64,000 nt of DNA from Aliagarivorans marinus DSM 23064 (GCF_000429485.1 NZ_KE386910.1:62001-126000); one strand, 5' to 3'; shown: positions 24,383 through 33,973, counted from the stretch's first letter. Made by a program: numbers and translations. The notes: generated by a model from the letters alone, not told the origin.

Positions 24383-25149
24383 GCTTGCAGCGCCAACTTA
24401 CCAGCGATGATCAGCACCACCGTAATAAACACCGGGCGAATAAACTTAGCACCAAACTTAATCGCCGAGTGGGCGCCGATATAGGCCCCAACCATAATGC
24501 TTACGCCCATGCTCAGGCCCAGCGCCCAGGATACATGCCCCAAGTACACAAAGGTGAGGAAGGAGACAAAGTTGCTGGTGAAGTTCATTGCCTTGGCCAG
24601 GCCAGAGGAGAGCAAAATATTCATCTTATACAGCGCCATGGACGATACGGTCCAAAATGCGCCGGTTCCAGGGCCTGCCACTCCATCATAAAAGCCCAGA
24701 CTAAAGCCTTGGGTAACAGTACGCCGATGGTGCTGGGGGCTTACCTCTGGCAGGGCATCTTTGCCCTCGGCCTGCTTGCGATTGATGATGGTGTAGATGG
24801 CGGTCGCGATGATTACCAGTGGCAGTAGCTTGTCCAGCCAAGCAGTTGAGATAAAGTCGACCACAAAGGTGCCAACTGTGGCGCCAAGCGCTGTGGCGAC
24901 AAAACTCCAACGCCAGAACACCGGGTTAAATAGCTGCTTGCGATAATAGGTCCAGGCGGCAGTAGAAGAGCCAAAACTGGCCGCGAGCTTGTTGGTGCCC
25001 AGGGCGAGGTGAGGGGGAAGACCTATGCTGAGCAGCGCGGGTACGGTTAGCAAACCGCCGCCTCCGGCAATAGCATCGATAAATCCAGCGCTTAGGCCAA
25101 CGCCAACGACCAGCAGCAACACGGAAAGGTCAAAACCCAGTTCTAGCAT
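24370..25149 (-). CDS. TauE/SafE family membrane permease
   Basis: 259-aa inner-membrane protein with about 7-8 helices. Family marks: GLSAGFIDAIAGGGGLLTVPALLSIGL near the N-terminus, the repeat-like PPHLALGTNKLAASFG, then GFYDGVAGPGTGAF and the C-terminal GAYIGAHSAIKFGAKFIRP. These proteins export or take up sulfonates, sulfite and related anions; the specific substrate is unknown and YfcA is the closest-looking E. coli relative. It starts 5 bases after the dinG stop and overlaps priC, so dinG, this gene, priC and the DUF2057 gene may form one operon. Confidence 0.9.
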   Translation of the reverse strand: MLELGFDLSVLLLVVGVGLSAGFIDAIAGGGGLLTVPALLSIGLPPHLALGTNKLAASFGSSTAAWTYYRKQLFNPVFWRWSFVATALGATVGTFVVDFISTAWLDKLLPLVIIATAIYTIINRKQAEGKDALPEVSPQHHRRTVTQGFSLGFYDGVAGPGTGAFWTVSSMALYKMNILLSSGLAKAMNFTSNFVSFLTFVYLGHVSWALGLSMGVSIMVGAYIGAHSAIKFGAKFIRPVFITVVLIIAGKLALQAWFS

Positions 25150-25154
25150 GCAAA

Positions 25155-27170
25155 TTACTCTTTGTGGTTATAGGGTGGTAGCGCGGCTATCAGCTGTTTT
25201 CCGTAACGGCGGGTGAGGATGCGCTGATCAAGGAGCTCGATTGTACCTGAGTCTTGCTCCTTTCTCATCAGTCTTCCGCAGCTTTGTAGCAACTTACGAC
25301 TCGCCGCTGGCAGAGTTAACTGCATAAAGGGGCTAAGGTTTTTCGACTCTAGCAGTTCCGAGTGGCTCTGCATCACCGGATCGGTCGGTACCGCGAAAGG
25401 AAGGCGGGCGATGATCAGGTGAGTAAGGTAATCGCCAGGCAGATCGATGCCCTCGCTAAAGCCAATAGTGGCGAGAATCACCGATGGCTTTTTGCTGTCG
25501 CAACAACGGCGGTGTTTATCCAATAGCTGGTTGTTACTCAGCTCCCCTTGTATCCACAGGTTGTGGATACGCGGATCCATGGCTTGGCGCACTGAATCGA
25601 CCAAGCGATAGGAGTTGCACAGCACGAGTACTGCAGCGCCTGCTTGGTAGGCTTTTAGCACTCGCTCAGCAACAAACGCGGGGTACTCGGCGGAGTTAGG
25701 ATCCGGCTGCTGTTTGGGTACCAGTAAATCGACCTGTTTGTAGTCGAAGGGCGAAGGCAGTTTCACGATCTGCTCTGAGCTGAGCTTTTTCACCAAACCG
25801 GCTTGTTGTAAGAAGAAGTCAAAGCGCCCTAATGCACTGAGAGTGGCTGAGACCGCCACAGCGGCAAAGGCTTCTTGCCACAATATGTTCTGCAAAACCC
25901 CACCAATCTCAATGGGCGAATGACAAAGCAGCAGCTCGTGCTCGCTGCGTTGCAGCCAATAGGCGTTGTTGGTGCTGGGCTCTTGATAGGCATAAAGGCA
26001 CTCCGCCCAACTTTCTACAAAATAAAGTAGCTGGTTGACCTGGGTGAGGTAGTTCTCGGCAACACCGGCTTTTAGTTTGTTGTCGTTAAAGGCCTCTTGG
26101 ATAGCCCCTGCATAGCTTTGCAGGCAGGAGCGCAGCTTGGTCGCTGCAGGACGGGCGTTATTTGCCAAGTTAGTCAAAAAACTAGGCAGCTCAGCATTGG
26201 CAAAGCGCCAGTTGTGGTTGTCATCAAACTTAGTGGGGTTTTGAAACGCGAAATCGCTCAAGCTGGCAAAGCAGCTGGCTAGGCTGGCGCAACACTCCTT
26301 AAGGGTAAGTCGGTGGCCGTGTAAGCCGTGTAGATCGAGTTTGCTAACCAGCAGCTTATCGAACTGAACGATGGCCTTGAGTTGCTTGTCGGCATGTTTT
26401 ACCGCCAGTGCACTGGCATTGGCCTCGCGGGCAATCTCGGGAAACTGATGGGCTTCGTCCAATATATAGATGCAGTCCTGGGCGGGAGGGAGGATATGGC
26501 CACTGCCCGCCAACAAATCCGCTAGCAGCAGGCTGTGGTTAGCGACAATCACATCCTGTTTTTTCAGCCCATGACGTGCCTTATGAAACGGGCAGTTGCG
26601 GTGTCGCGGGAACTGCGGGCTACAGCTGAGCCCATCGGCCTCGATCTGCTTCCACAAGCTGTCGGAGATCTTGGTCGGCCAGCTATCTCGATCGCCTTTC
26701 CATTTGTTTTGCTGAATCGCCGCCAGAAGCTTTTTTGCCAAACTCTTCTGACTATCGCTCAGCCCTTTGCCATTGAATTCAAGGTTGGCAAGTTTGTGGG
26801 TACAGCAGTAGCGGTGGCGTCCTTTGGCCAGTGCAAATGAAAACTTACCTTCGGCGGCCAAGTGTAATAAAGGCAGGTCTTTTTCAATCAACTGTTGCTG
26901 CAACGATACCGTCGCGGTGGAGACCACCAAGGTCTTGTTAAACGCCTTGGCCAGTGGAATGGCTGCAAGCAAATAGGCCAGAGATTTACCAGTACCGGTA
27001 CCTGCTTCGGCCAGCAAAATACGTTGCTTACGATCTATATCACCGGCAATGGCGCGTGAAATCTGCGCAATGAGTGAGGCCTGCGCCGGGCGTGTAACAA
27101 AGCCCGGGTTCTGCTCTTGCAGTTGTTTGTACCAGTGTCGAATGGTGGATTTGTGTTTGCTACTTAACAA
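25155..27170 (-). CDS. dinG: ATP-dependent DNA helicase DinG
   Basis: 671-aa superfamily 2 (XPD-like) helicase. Walker A is in LLAEAGTGTGKSLAY (about residues 52-66), the DEAH box is YILDEAHQFPEIA near residue 238, and cysteines at RYCCTHK, LSCSPQF and NCPFHKA look like the ligands of the 4Fe-4S cluster between motifs I and II. The C-terminal helicase motif region includes GRLMRKEQDSG. DinG resolves R-loops and D-loops. The start codon appears to be TTG at 27170 with a weak GAG upstream. E. coli dinG is SOS-regulated, but I see no CTG-N10-CAG box here. Confidence 0.92.
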   Translation of the reverse strand: MLSSKHKSTIRHWYKQLQEQNPGFVTRPAQASLIAQISRAIAGDIDRKQRILLAEAGTGTGKSLAYLLAAIPLAKAFNKTLVVSTATVSLQQQLIEKDLPLLHLAAEGKFSFALAKGRHRYCCTHKLANLEFNGKGLSDSQKSLAKKLLAAIQQNKWKGDRDSWPTKISDSLWKQIEADGLSCSPQFPRHRNCPFHKARHGLKKQDVIVANHSLLLADLLAGSGHILPPAQDCIYILDEAHQFPEIAREANASALAVKHADKQLKAIVQFDKLLVSKLDLHGLHGHRLTLKECCASLASCFASLSDFAFQNPTKFDDNHNWRFANAELPSFLTNLANNARPAATKLRSCLQSYAGAIQEAFNDNKLKAGVAENYLTQVNQLLYFVESWAECLYAYQEPSTNNAYWLQRSEHELLLCHSPIEIGGVLQNILWQEAFAAVAVSATLSALGRFDFFLQQAGLVKKLSSEQIVKLPSPFDYKQVDLLVPKQQPDPNSAEYPAFVAERVLKAYQAGAAVLVLCNSYRLVDSVRQAMDPRIHNLWIQGELSNNQLLDKHRRCCDSKKPSVILATIGFSEGIDLPGDYLTHLIIARLPFAVPTDPVMQSHSELLESKNLSPFMQLTLPAASRKLLQSCGRLMRKEQDSGTIELLDQRILTRRYGKQLIAALPPYNHKE

Positions 27171-27566
27171 AAATCAGCTCTTTAACTTGATTGATTTACC
27201 GCCACCAGAAGTAGCGCCTGCCAACATTATATATGGAGGCGTTTCCCTCGGTTTCCCGCATGACTACTTAGAATACCTCGCCCATCTTCGAAGCCGAAGA
27301 TAAATATGCTGATTTAGGCAAAATTTGCAGCACGTGAAAAATACATATTTTTGACATATTTCGCTGAAAGTTTCGCCTTTTAGAACAGTTACAACCAGCG
27401 TGATATGTAACCACATGATAAATGGCGCATTTACGGAGTTGCGAAAAAGTTCACAAAAAATATTGCAAAATGATTATGAGTTGATAAATTATTTTTGGCA
27501 GTGAGAAATCGCTGTTACACAGGGAATAATGGAACAAGTGTTTAATCGCAAAGAAAGGCACATAAA
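27171..27566. other. Divergent intergenic region dinG / porin 1
   Basis: 396 AT-rich bases without a gene. It should contain the dinG promoter and the porin 1 promoter. TTGACA occurs at 27351-27356, but no clear -10 follows at 16-18 bases. The near-palindrome GCAAAATTTGC lies around 27318-27328; GCAAA motifs also occur in front of porins 2 and 3. The porin 1 ribosome binding site is AAAGAAAGG. No LexA site is visible. Confidence 0.4.
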
Positions 27567-28559
27567 ATGAAAAAGACAATTCTTGCAGTAGCTACTTCAG
27601 CTCTATTCGCAGCATCAGCACAAGCGGCAACCGTTTACGATAGTGAAGATGTTACTCTGAACATCTACGGCCGTGCTCAGTTCGATATTATCGACAAAGG
27701 CGAAGATACTAATGGTGTAGGTTCTGCTCGTCTGGGCTTCAAAGCAAAATCTATGATTAGCGATGGTTTCTACGGTATTGCTCGCGGCGAGTGGCAAGTC
27801 GCTGCAGAAAACAGCGCTGAAGATGGAAAAGAGTTCGACGCTCGTCACGTATACGCGGGTTTTGAAGGCGACTCTTGGGGCTCTGTAGTATTTGGCCAAA
27901 CAGATACAGCCTTCTATCAAGCAGTGGCTGCTACCGATATCTTCAACAAATTCGGTTACGAAGCTTTCGCAGGTGTTGAAGATGGTCGTCAAGAAGGCCA
28001 AGTTGTTTACACCGGTGAGTTTGGTGGTCTGTACGTAGGTGCTTCTTACCAATTCACCAATGACTCTTACACCATCGCTGCTGGTAACCCTGACACCCCA
28101 ACCGACGAATTCACCTTCGGCAAAATCGACAACAGTGTTGCCGCTACTTTGGGTTATAGCACTGATTTCGGTCTAGCTGTTTACGGTGGTTTCCATTCTG
28201 TAGATTTCGAAGCTGACGCAGAGAAAACAAGCTACGCGCTTTCCGCTAGCTACAGCTTGGACGCTCTTTACCTAGCAGCAGTTTATGTAAGCTCAGATGT
28301 AGAGGTTGGTGCGGCTGATGCCGATATCGACGGTTTTGACCTAGTAGCTTCTTACAACTTGGGTCAAACCGATCTATACGCAGGTTACGCAACCTCGGAA
28401 GTTGATGTAGCGGGTGGTTCAATGGATATCTCTGATGTGTTCACCTTGGGCGCAAGCTACAAGTTCAACAGCAACATCAAAGTATGGGCAGAGTACGCAG
28501 CTAAGCAAATCTCTGGTGTAGATGACCAGTGGGACATCTCTGTTCAGTACAACTTCTAA
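27567..28559 (+). CDS. Outer membrane porin 1 (OmpU/OmpC-like)
   Basis: 330-aa general porin. It has a signal peptide MKKTILAVATSALFAASAQA, then the 16-stranded barrel start ATVYDSEDVTLNIYGRAQFD. Inside are RHVYAGFEGDSWGSVVFGQTD (the typical RxxYxGL..-like constriction-loop region), and it ends with the Phe-terminated strand SVQYNF required for outer-membrane insertion. It is acidic, which suits marine species. It has its own promoter region and terminator. Compared with the next two porins, which begin VELYNDG, its mature start differs, so it is an older or more distant paralogue. Likely under osmotic, iron or envelope control, but no specific site is recognised. Confidence 0.93.
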   Translation: MKKTILAVATSALFAASAQAATVYDSEDVTLNIYGRAQFDIIDKGEDTNGVGSARLGFKAKSMISDGFYGIARGEWQVAAENSAEDGKEFDARHVYAGFEGDSWGSVVFGQTDTAFYQAVAATDIFNKFGYEAFAGVEDGRQEGQVVYTGEFGGLYVGASYQFTNDSYTIAAGNPDTPTDEFTFGKIDNSVAATLGYSTDFGLAVYGGFHSVDFEADAEKTSYALSASYSLDALYLAAVYVSSDVEVGAADADIDGFDLVASYNLGQTDLYAGYATSEVDVAGGSMDISDVFTLGASYKFNSNIKVWAEYAAKQISGVDDQWDISVQYNF

Positions 28560-28596
28560 GCTGTCCTGACAGACGTAAGTCAATTGGAATTACGAG

Positions 28597-28620
28597 AAAC
28601 CCGCTTCGGCGGGTTTTTTT
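28597..28620 (+). terminator. Intrinsic terminator after porin 1
   Basis: AAACCCGC (28597-28604), TTCG tetraloop, GCGGGTTT (28609-28616), then more T residues. Confidence 0.93.
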
Positions 28621-28757
28621 GTGGCTGAAGTCCTGCGTAATTAAAGCTAGAAGCTACTCGGCAGTACTCACTTATCTCCCGCCTAATACTGCAACATATT
28701 GTTTCTTAGTATCTTCTGGATACTTAAGAGATTAAGTACCAATGGTCATCTCGCTGA

Positions 28758-28795
28758 CATAAAAGTTCCACAATTTTTTAAAAAAAAGCTTGAAC
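28758..28795 (+). repeat. Conserved 5' block upstream of porin 2
   Basis: CATAAAAGTTC and AAAAAAAAGCTTGAAC, separated by a short AT-rich spacer, recur at 30263-30299 in front of porin 3 (38 and 37 bases). Downstream of it, GCAAA occurs at 28811, 28827 and 28845. The block lies 124 bases before the porin 2 start. It may be a shared promoter or leader element, or just a trace of gene duplication. The rest of the 359-base gap between porins 1 and 2 shows nothing else. Confidence 0.6.
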
Positions 28796-28918
28796 TAGGT
28801 TCGATATTCGGCAAATATCTGTATCCGCAAATGGATATGCTACCGCAAAAGATTATTGCGGTTATATATATCGCTACAAGGAGAGTATGAATTACATACA
28901 ACTTTAGGCAGTGGACAA

Positions 28919-29986
28919 ATGAAAAAAACCATTCTAGCAATGGCCGTTCCAGCTATGATGGCTGCAGGCGCAACTCAAGCAGTAGAACTATACAACGATG
29001 GCACCAACTCTTTCACCGTTGGTGGTCGTATCAACCTGAAAGCTGAGTCTCGTAAAGAAGCTGATGGCGAGCGTCGTTTTGCTCAAGACAACCAGTCTTC
29101 ACGTATCAACTTCCAATTCAAGCGTCAGCTGAGCGATAACGTTCAAGCGCGTGCTACTCTGGAATACGCTATGCGTGATCCTCAGAAGAACGTAGACACT
29201 TCTTTCACTAACCGTCTGGGTTTTGTTGCTCTTGACCACGCTGACTTCGGTTCTGTTACCTTCGGTAAACAGTGGTCTACTTACTACGAAGTAGCTGGTG
29301 CTACCGATGTATTCTGGGTATACGGTGGTTCTGCACTGGGTATCTACGACAACGGCGGTGACGCTCGCGGTACTGCACGTGCTGACGAAGCAATCAAGTA
29401 CGACCTGAGCCTGGGTAACCTTGACCTGTCTGCTATGTACCAGTTCTCTGGTGACCTGGAAGTAGTTAAAGACGACTACGACAACATCCTGTCTAGCAAC
29501 GGCCGTGACAACAGCTACGCATTCGCTGCGACCTACGACTTCGACTTCGGTCTGGGCTTTGGTGCTGCATTCCACCGTACTAACTACGAAAACAATGTAT
29601 TCATGGCGCCTACTCCAGAGTCTATGAGCACCTCTGATTTCGATCATCAGCGTCAGTACGTTCTGAACACCAACTACACCCTGGGCAACCTGTTTGCTGC
29701 ATACAACTTCGCAGAAACTCGTAACGTGACTTCAGAGAAAGCTCACGGTCACGAGCTGGCTGTAACCTACGATCTGCCTATGGGCATCCAACTGATCGGT
29801 GGCTTCAACCTGATTAATGACAAGACTGCTGGTTCTGACGACAGCTACAGCGAATACATCTTCGGCGGCATGTACAACTGGAACAGCGTTCTGTTCTACG
29901 CAGAGTACGCAGCTATCGAAGACAAGTCTGCTGGTCGTAAGACCAACGACAACAAAGGTGCTGTTGGCGTACGCTACCACTTCTAA
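28919..29986 (+). CDS. Outer membrane porin 2
   Basis: 355-aa general porin. The signal peptide MKKTILAMAVPAMMAAGATQA is followed by VELYNDGTNSFTVGGRINL. The constriction region includes FGSVTFGKQWSTYYEVAGATD, and the protein ends VGVRYHF with terminal Phe. A longer frame starts at 28856, but the signal peptide fixes the ATG at 28919. The leader AGGCAGTGGACAA before the ATG is nearly the same as before porin 3. Porins 2 and 3 share their signal peptide, mature start and many barrel strands, so they are recent paralogues. It forms a passive channel for small hydrophilic solutes. Confidence 0.94.
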   Translation: MKKTILAMAVPAMMAAGATQAVELYNDGTNSFTVGGRINLKAESRKEADGERRFAQDNQSSRINFQFKRQLSDNVQARATLEYAMRDPQKNVDTSFTNRLGFVALDHADFGSVTFGKQWSTYYEVAGATDVFWVYGGSALGIYDNGGDARGTARADEAIKYDLSLGNLDLSAMYQFSGDLEVVKDDYDNILSSNGRDNSYAFAATYDFDFGLGFGAAFHRTNYENNVFMAPTPESMSTSDFDHQRQYVLNTNYTLGNLFAAYNFAETRNVTSEKAHGHELAVTYDLPMGIQLIGGFNLINDKTAGSDDSYSEYIFGGMYNWNSVLFYAEYAAIEDKSAGRKTNDNKGAVGVRYHF

Positions 29987-30008
29987 GGCTATTTAAGGCC
30001 TGAGTATG

Positions 30009-30036
30009 AAAGCCACCCATTGGGTGGCTTTTTTTT
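30009..30036 (+). terminator. Intrinsic terminator after porin 2
   Basis: AAGCCACCC (30010-30018), short loop ATT, GGGTGGCTT (30022-30030), then T6. Confidence 0.93.
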
Positions 30037-30262
30037 GCCCGAGATTTACTAAAAGCAATACTGCTTGCCTGAAAGATGTGCTCTTACGATGATAATGTTG
30101 CGCGTGATGGCTATATGTTGCCCGGATGTGACGTGAAGGAATGTGCAGCTGCGTGAGCTTTTTTGGGTGGTATAATGTGCTGCTCGTGTTGCATAAAGCG
30201 GTACATCCTGCGTGACACAAATGTGACATGAAATTGTCATTATTCAGCGGACATCAAACTGT

Positions 30263-30299
30263 CATAAAAGTTCAACAAAAATGAAAAAAAAGCTTGAAC
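30263..30299 (+). repeat. Conserved 5' block upstream of porin 3
   Basis: Second copy of the block seen at 28758-28795, 129 bases before the porin 3 start, close to the 123-base distance in front of porin 2. Further downstream are TTTGCAAAA-like motifs at about 30312 and 30360. A TATAAT-like hexamer at about 30170-30175 could belong to a promoter. The 392-base gap between porin 2's terminator and porin 3 holds no convincing gene. Confidence 0.6.
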
Positions 30300-30428
30300 G
30301 CAGCGTAAGCTTTTGCAAAATTGTGATCCAGCAAACGGAACATCTGAACGGGTGTTGCATTTGCAAAATATTTTGTTGCCCAAAAATGGGCAAGGGAAAT
30401 GGATTAAAACTACAAAGGCAGTGGAACA

Positions 30429-31448
30429 ATGAAAAAAACAGTATTAGCTTTGGCTGTACCAGCGCTTCTAGCAACTGGCGCTACTCAAGCGGTTGAACTT
30501 TATAACGATGGCAGCGCGACCTTCAGCGTTGGTGGTCGTTTAAATCTGATGATTGAAAACAGCGACTCTTCAACTGAGCTGACTAACAACTCATCTCGCA
30601 TTAACTTCAACTTCAGCAAGTCTATTACCGACAGTGTAACTGCTCGCTCTACTCTCGAGTATGGTCTTGGCAACCCTCAGAACAACAACTCAAAAGTTGC
30701 TTGTGGTGATGCTGATTGTACTGAAGACGAAGAAGTAGGTTTCAGTACTTCTTTCTTCAACCGTCTTGCTTTCATCGCTTTCGACCACGATTCAGCTGGT
30801 TCTATCAGCTTTGGTAAGCAATGGTCAACCTACTACGAAGTTGCTGGCGCAACTGATGTATTCTGGGTATATGGTGGTACTGCTGTAGGTATCTACGGTG
30901 GCGGTGATGAGCGCGGTACTGCACGTGCAGATGAGTCTGTTAAGTACGATAACAGCTTCGGTAACTTCAACCTGTCTGCTCAATACCAGTTCGAAAACGA
31001 AAGCAACAACCGTGACTCAAGCTACGCACTTGCTGCTAGCTATGATTTCGACTTTGGTCTGAACATCGGCGCTGCATACCACGTAGCTGACTACACTGCT
31101 GCTGGTCAAAAAGACAGCAAGCAACTAGCTCTGGCTGCTACTTACGCAACTGATGCTTGGTACGCTTCTGTTGTTTACGCAGACCTGAAAGATCTGTACG
31201 ACCGTAAGTCAAACGGTTACGAAGGTGTTGTAGCTTACACCTTCCCTAACTCTGTACAACTGTACGCAGGTTTCAACTACTTGGACTACGATGCAGCTAG
31301 CACTCGCGACACCCAGTACATCTTGGGTGCTGCTTACTACATCGCTGGCGTTCGTTTCTACGGTGAATACGCTAACGTAGAAGAGAAAGCTGGTGGTAGC
31401 AAAGCTGATGACGACCTGTTCGCTGTTGGTGTTCGTTACTACTTCTAA
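30429..31448 (+). CDS. Outer membrane porin 3
   Basis: 339-aa general porin, closest to porin 2. The signal peptide MKKTVLALAVPALLATGATQA is followed by VELYNDGSATFSVGGRLNL; FGKQWSTYYEVAGATDVFWV is shared with porin 2, and the C-terminal strand is VGVRYYF. Unlike porin 2, an insertion near residues 85-105 (NNSKVACGDADCTEDEEVG) brings two cysteines that could form a disulfide in an external or periplasmic loop. A GGCAGTGGAACA leader precedes the ATG at 30429. It has its own upstream region and a bidirectional terminator, so the three porins are probably transcribed separately. Confidence 0.94.
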   Translation: MKKTVLALAVPALLATGATQAVELYNDGSATFSVGGRLNLMIENSDSSTELTNNSSRINFNFSKSITDSVTARSTLEYGLGNPQNNNSKVACGDADCTEDEEVGFSTSFFNRLAFIAFDHDSAGSISFGKQWSTYYEVAGATDVFWVYGGTAVGIYGGGDERGTARADESVKYDNSFGNFNLSAQYQFENESNNRDSSYALAASYDFDFGLNIGAAYHVADYTAAGQKDSKQLALAATYATDAWYASVVYADLKDLYDRKSNGYEGVVAYTFPNSVQLYAGFNYLDYDAASTRDTQYILGAAYYIAGVRFYGEYANVEEKAGGSKADDDLFAVGVRYYF

Positions 31449-31474
31449 TCTAACATTCAGTTAGTTAGACAAAG

Positions 31475-31500
31475 AAAAGCCACCGTTCGCGGTGGCTTTT
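31475..31500. terminator. Bidirectional terminator between porin 3 and tusE
   Basis: AAAAGCCACCG (31475-31485), TTCG loop, CGGTGGCTTTT (31490-31500). T runs on both strands serve the convergent porin 3 and tusE. Confidence 0.92.
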
Positions 31501-31513
31501 GTCGTTGTTGGCA

Positions 31514-31846
31514 CTAAATACATTTAACCGGTTTAGGCAGCCCGGCAATCTTAGTCGCCTGTTTCGCTGGACCTTTTGGGAACAACTTATACAGATAGCG
31601 GCTGTTCCCCTTATCTGGCCCAAATCGCTTGGCCATCGCTTTAACCAGTGCGCGCATGGCAGGGGACGTATTGAACTCCAGATAAAACTCGCGCACAAAG
31701 CGCACCACTTCCCAATGGGGTTCTTCTAGTTCGATTGCTTCTTGTTCGGCGATGATCTCTGCGAGTTGTTCGCTCCAGTCGTTGTGGTCGCTCAGGTAAC
31801 CGTGTTTGTCGGTGGCGATCTCGATGCCGTTAAGGCTCAGTGTCAT
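31514..31846 (-). CDS. tusE: Sulfur relay protein TusE (DsrC family)
   Basis: 110-aa cytoplasmic protein. It begins [20 protein letters not shown], includes [20 protein letters not shown] and ends with the flexible arm LPKPVKCI. The penultimate Cys109 is the persulfide carrier; the second arm cysteine found in dissimilatory DsrC proteins is absent, so this is TusE, which passes sulfur from TusBCD to MnmA for 2-thiouridine at tRNA position 34. It follows yccS on the same strand by 25 bases and yccA lies further upstream, a neighbourhood partly shared with E. coli. Confidence 0.94.
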   Translation of the reverse strand: MTLSLNGIEIATDKHGYLSDHNDWSEQLAEIIAEQEAIELEEPHWEVVRFVREFYLEFNTSPAMRALVKAMAKRFGPDKGNSRYLYKLFPKGPAKQATKIAGLPKPVKCI

Positions 31847-31871
31847 GGTGTTTCTCTCTATTAGTAAGCTG

Positions 31872-33923
31872 CTACCATCCGCCTTCGCTGATCTCAGCTT
31901 GCATGCGGCTTACGTCTTCGGCGAGCAATTGTAATTGAAAAGCGATGATTTGTTCACTGCCTTGTAGTAGTGGCAACAACCTTCTATTGGCCAGTGCCAC
32001 ATCCGTAGTCAGGTCGTTCACCGAGGCCTGCCACAGTTCGTTTTTCTCCAGATAGGCATGCAAGCTTCCCAGTTGGCTGCAAAATAGCTGACAGATCCCG
32101 TCAATCTCTTTAAGCGCTTTAGGGCTGATTTGCTGCGTACGGTGGGCAGACAGCGCGGCTGTATGGCTAAGAAAGTTTTGATAGTGGCCAATAAAGCGAT
32201 ACAACTGCGGGCTGGTAGCGCGTTTTGATTGGGGCTCAGCCATCAGCTGTTGCCAGTGACGCAGCAAATGCGCGCTACTTTGCTGAGAGTGGTAGCGGGA
32301 CATACGAAACTCTTGCAGCTCATCGCTTTGCTGCTCTAATAATTGAAGCGATACCGAGTGCAAGTATTGTTGCCCGTGCAGCAAGGCATCGGCTACCGCG
32401 CCTTTAGTATGTTTTTCGCCCCAATCTGGCCAAAACCAGCGTAATGCAGCGAGCGCCATCAAGCTGCCGCTTAGCGTGGCCACAAGACGAATCACCAATA
32501 CTTCACCGCCTTGGCTACCTTGTAAGGTCAGTGACAGCCCAACGAACAGCGTGATCAGGCACACCGCCAAGCCATAGTTGTGGTGGAAGAACAAAAAGAA
32601 GCTCAGCACCAGCACCGCTAACAATAGCGATGCGGCAAACCATGGCAGGTATAGTTGGGCTAACAGCGCTGCCAACAAGATGCCGACTGCAGTTCCAATA
32701 CTACGCTGAGAAAAGCGGCTTTTAGTGTCCTGGTAGTTAGGCTTAGTGACAAGTACACAACTGAGCATTAGCCAGAATGCTTGATCGTGCCCAGACAACA
32801 GCACTGCGCCATAGCCTATCAGCATTAAGCTCGACACGCGCAGGGCATGGCGGTTGATGTTGGTATTGAGCGTCAGGCTTTGCTTAATGTAGCCAATCAA
32901 CCCACTACCAGTGCGGGTTGTAAACTGATGCTCTGGCTCTGGGAACTCAGGTGGTTCGGCAAGCAGCTCGATACAGTGCTGCACGTTATCCAGCAGGCCG
33001 ATAAGCGCGGGCGAGTCAGGTTCGCTGCCCGCCAGTGCCTTTGCACGTTGGGCTACAGCTGCGAGATCGTTCTCGTCATTGGTAATACAACGCGAGAGAT
33101 CTACTAGAACCTGGCGTACTTGCGCCCGCAAGCGTGGCTTGAGCTGCAGGCGCTGAATATCTGAGTAGGCAAAGTGTGCGGCACTAAGTCGTTCAAACAA
33201 TAATTGACCAAGGAAAAACTTATCCATTTGCTCTGAGCCAATCTGGCCGCGACGGCGCTGCTGCTGCAAAAACAGGCCGTAGCGGATCTGGCTGCCACGT
33301 TCGGAGATCGCCGCGGCACGCTCGCGCAATTGCTGCAAGATCTCCTGCGCATTGGCACCATCTTGAAACAGGCGCGCCTTACACACAGCGTATCCGCTCA
33401 GTTGGCGATACATCTGTCGCAGCTGTTTATCTAAGCTAAGGGTTGGGAAGGCGCGATCGAACAGTAGCGCCGAACAGGCGTAGAGTAGAGCGCCAGTCAC
33501 CAGCCAGACTGGCTGCATCAATGGTTCGTCGATGCTGTGGTAGCCAAGCATGGTATACACCGCAACAATCAACGAGCTCAGTGCGATGGACCCATATTTT
33601 TGCCCAACTACCGGCATCAGCATAAACAGATAGGTAGAGCCCACCAGCCCGAGCGCAAACAGCCAGGGGTAGGGGAACAATAGTGTGACTGAGAGGCTGG
33701 CAAGGCTAAAACTCACCAACATCATGGTGATGCTGGCAAAAGGTTGGCGATAGAAATCTGGCCCGTCAGCTAAGCCTGCTGCAATCAGGCCCAATACCAT
33801 CGTAAGGATGGTATCGCTGTCGAGCCAAGGAATGAGCGCACAAAAAACGATTGTGAGTAATCCGGCACGTAGTGCCCGAGGCCAATCGAGTTGATTAAGA
33901 AGAGTCGAAATAGTCTGTGTCAT
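31872..33923 (-). CDS. yccS: YccS/YhfK family inner membrane protein (FUSC type)
   Basis: 683-aa membrane protein of the fusaric-acid-resistance-like group. It has two blocks of about six helices: residues about 15-155 ([16 protein letters not shown] ... [20 protein letters not shown]) and about 365-495 ([20 protein letters not shown] ... [18 protein letters not shown]). Soluble helical segments follow each block. This layout and length match YccS. The family resembles aromatic-acid efflux proteins, but no substrate is known. It starts right after the yccA terminator and is followed by tusE, probably as a two-gene transcript. Confidence 0.9.
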   Translation of the reverse strand: MTQTISTLLNQLDWPRALRAGLLTIVFCALIPWLDSDTILTMVLGLIAAGLADGPDFYRQPFASITMMLVSFSLASLSVTLLFPYPWLFALGLVGSTYLFMLMPVVGQKYGSIALSSLIVAVYTMLGYHSIDEPLMQPVWLVTGALLYACSALLFDRAFPTLSLDKQLRQMYRQLSGYAVCKARLFQDGANAQEILQQLRERAAAISERGSQIRYGLFLQQQRRRGQIGSEQMDKFFLGQLLFERLSAAHFAYSDIQRLQLKPRLRAQVRQVLVDLSRCITNDENDLAAVAQRAKALAGSEPDSPALIGLLDNVQHCIELLAEPPEFPEPEHQFTTRTGSGLIGYIKQSLTLNTNINRHALRVSSLMLIGYGAVLLSGHDQAFWLMLSCVLVTKPNYQDTKSRFSQRSIGTAVGILLAALLAQLYLPWFAASLLLAVLVLSFFLFFHHNYGLAVCLITLFVGLSLTLQGSQGGEVLVIRLVATLSGSLMALAALRWFWPDWGEKHTKGAVADALLHGQQYLHSVSLQLLEQQSDELQEFRMSRYHSQQSSAHLLRHWQQLMAEPQSKRATSPQLYRFIGHYQNFLSHTAALSAHRTQQISPKALKEIDGICQLFCSQLGSLHAYLEKNELWQASVNDLTTDVALANRRLLPLLQGSEQIIAFQLQLLAEDVSRMQAEISEGGW

Positions 33924-33929
33924 ATAAAG

Positions 33930-33954
33930 AAACGCCCCGACTAGCGGGGCGTTT
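33930..33954 (-). terminator. Intrinsic terminator after yccA
   Basis: AAACGCCCCG (33930-33939), loop ACTAG, CGGGGCGTTT (33945-33954). On the minus strand it continues with TTTCTTTAT and lies between the yccA stop and the yccS start. Confidence 0.85.
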
Positions 33955-33973
33955 AGTACTGCTTAATTAAGGT

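Noticed and set aside
27171..27566. Possible LexA control of dinG
   Set aside because: E. coli dinG is SOS-induced, so I looked for CTG-N10-CAG upstream of dinG and found none.
28887..28907. Six-codon frame (MNYIQL) behind AAGGAGAG before porin 2
   Set aside because: Spacing from the purine stretch to the ATG is too short and porin 3 lacks a matching frame, so a leader peptide is not supported.
30281..30496. Open frame of 71 codons overlapping the start of porin 3
   Set aside because: Most of it is leader DNA of porin 3 and the end overlaps the signal peptide out of frame; no family match.
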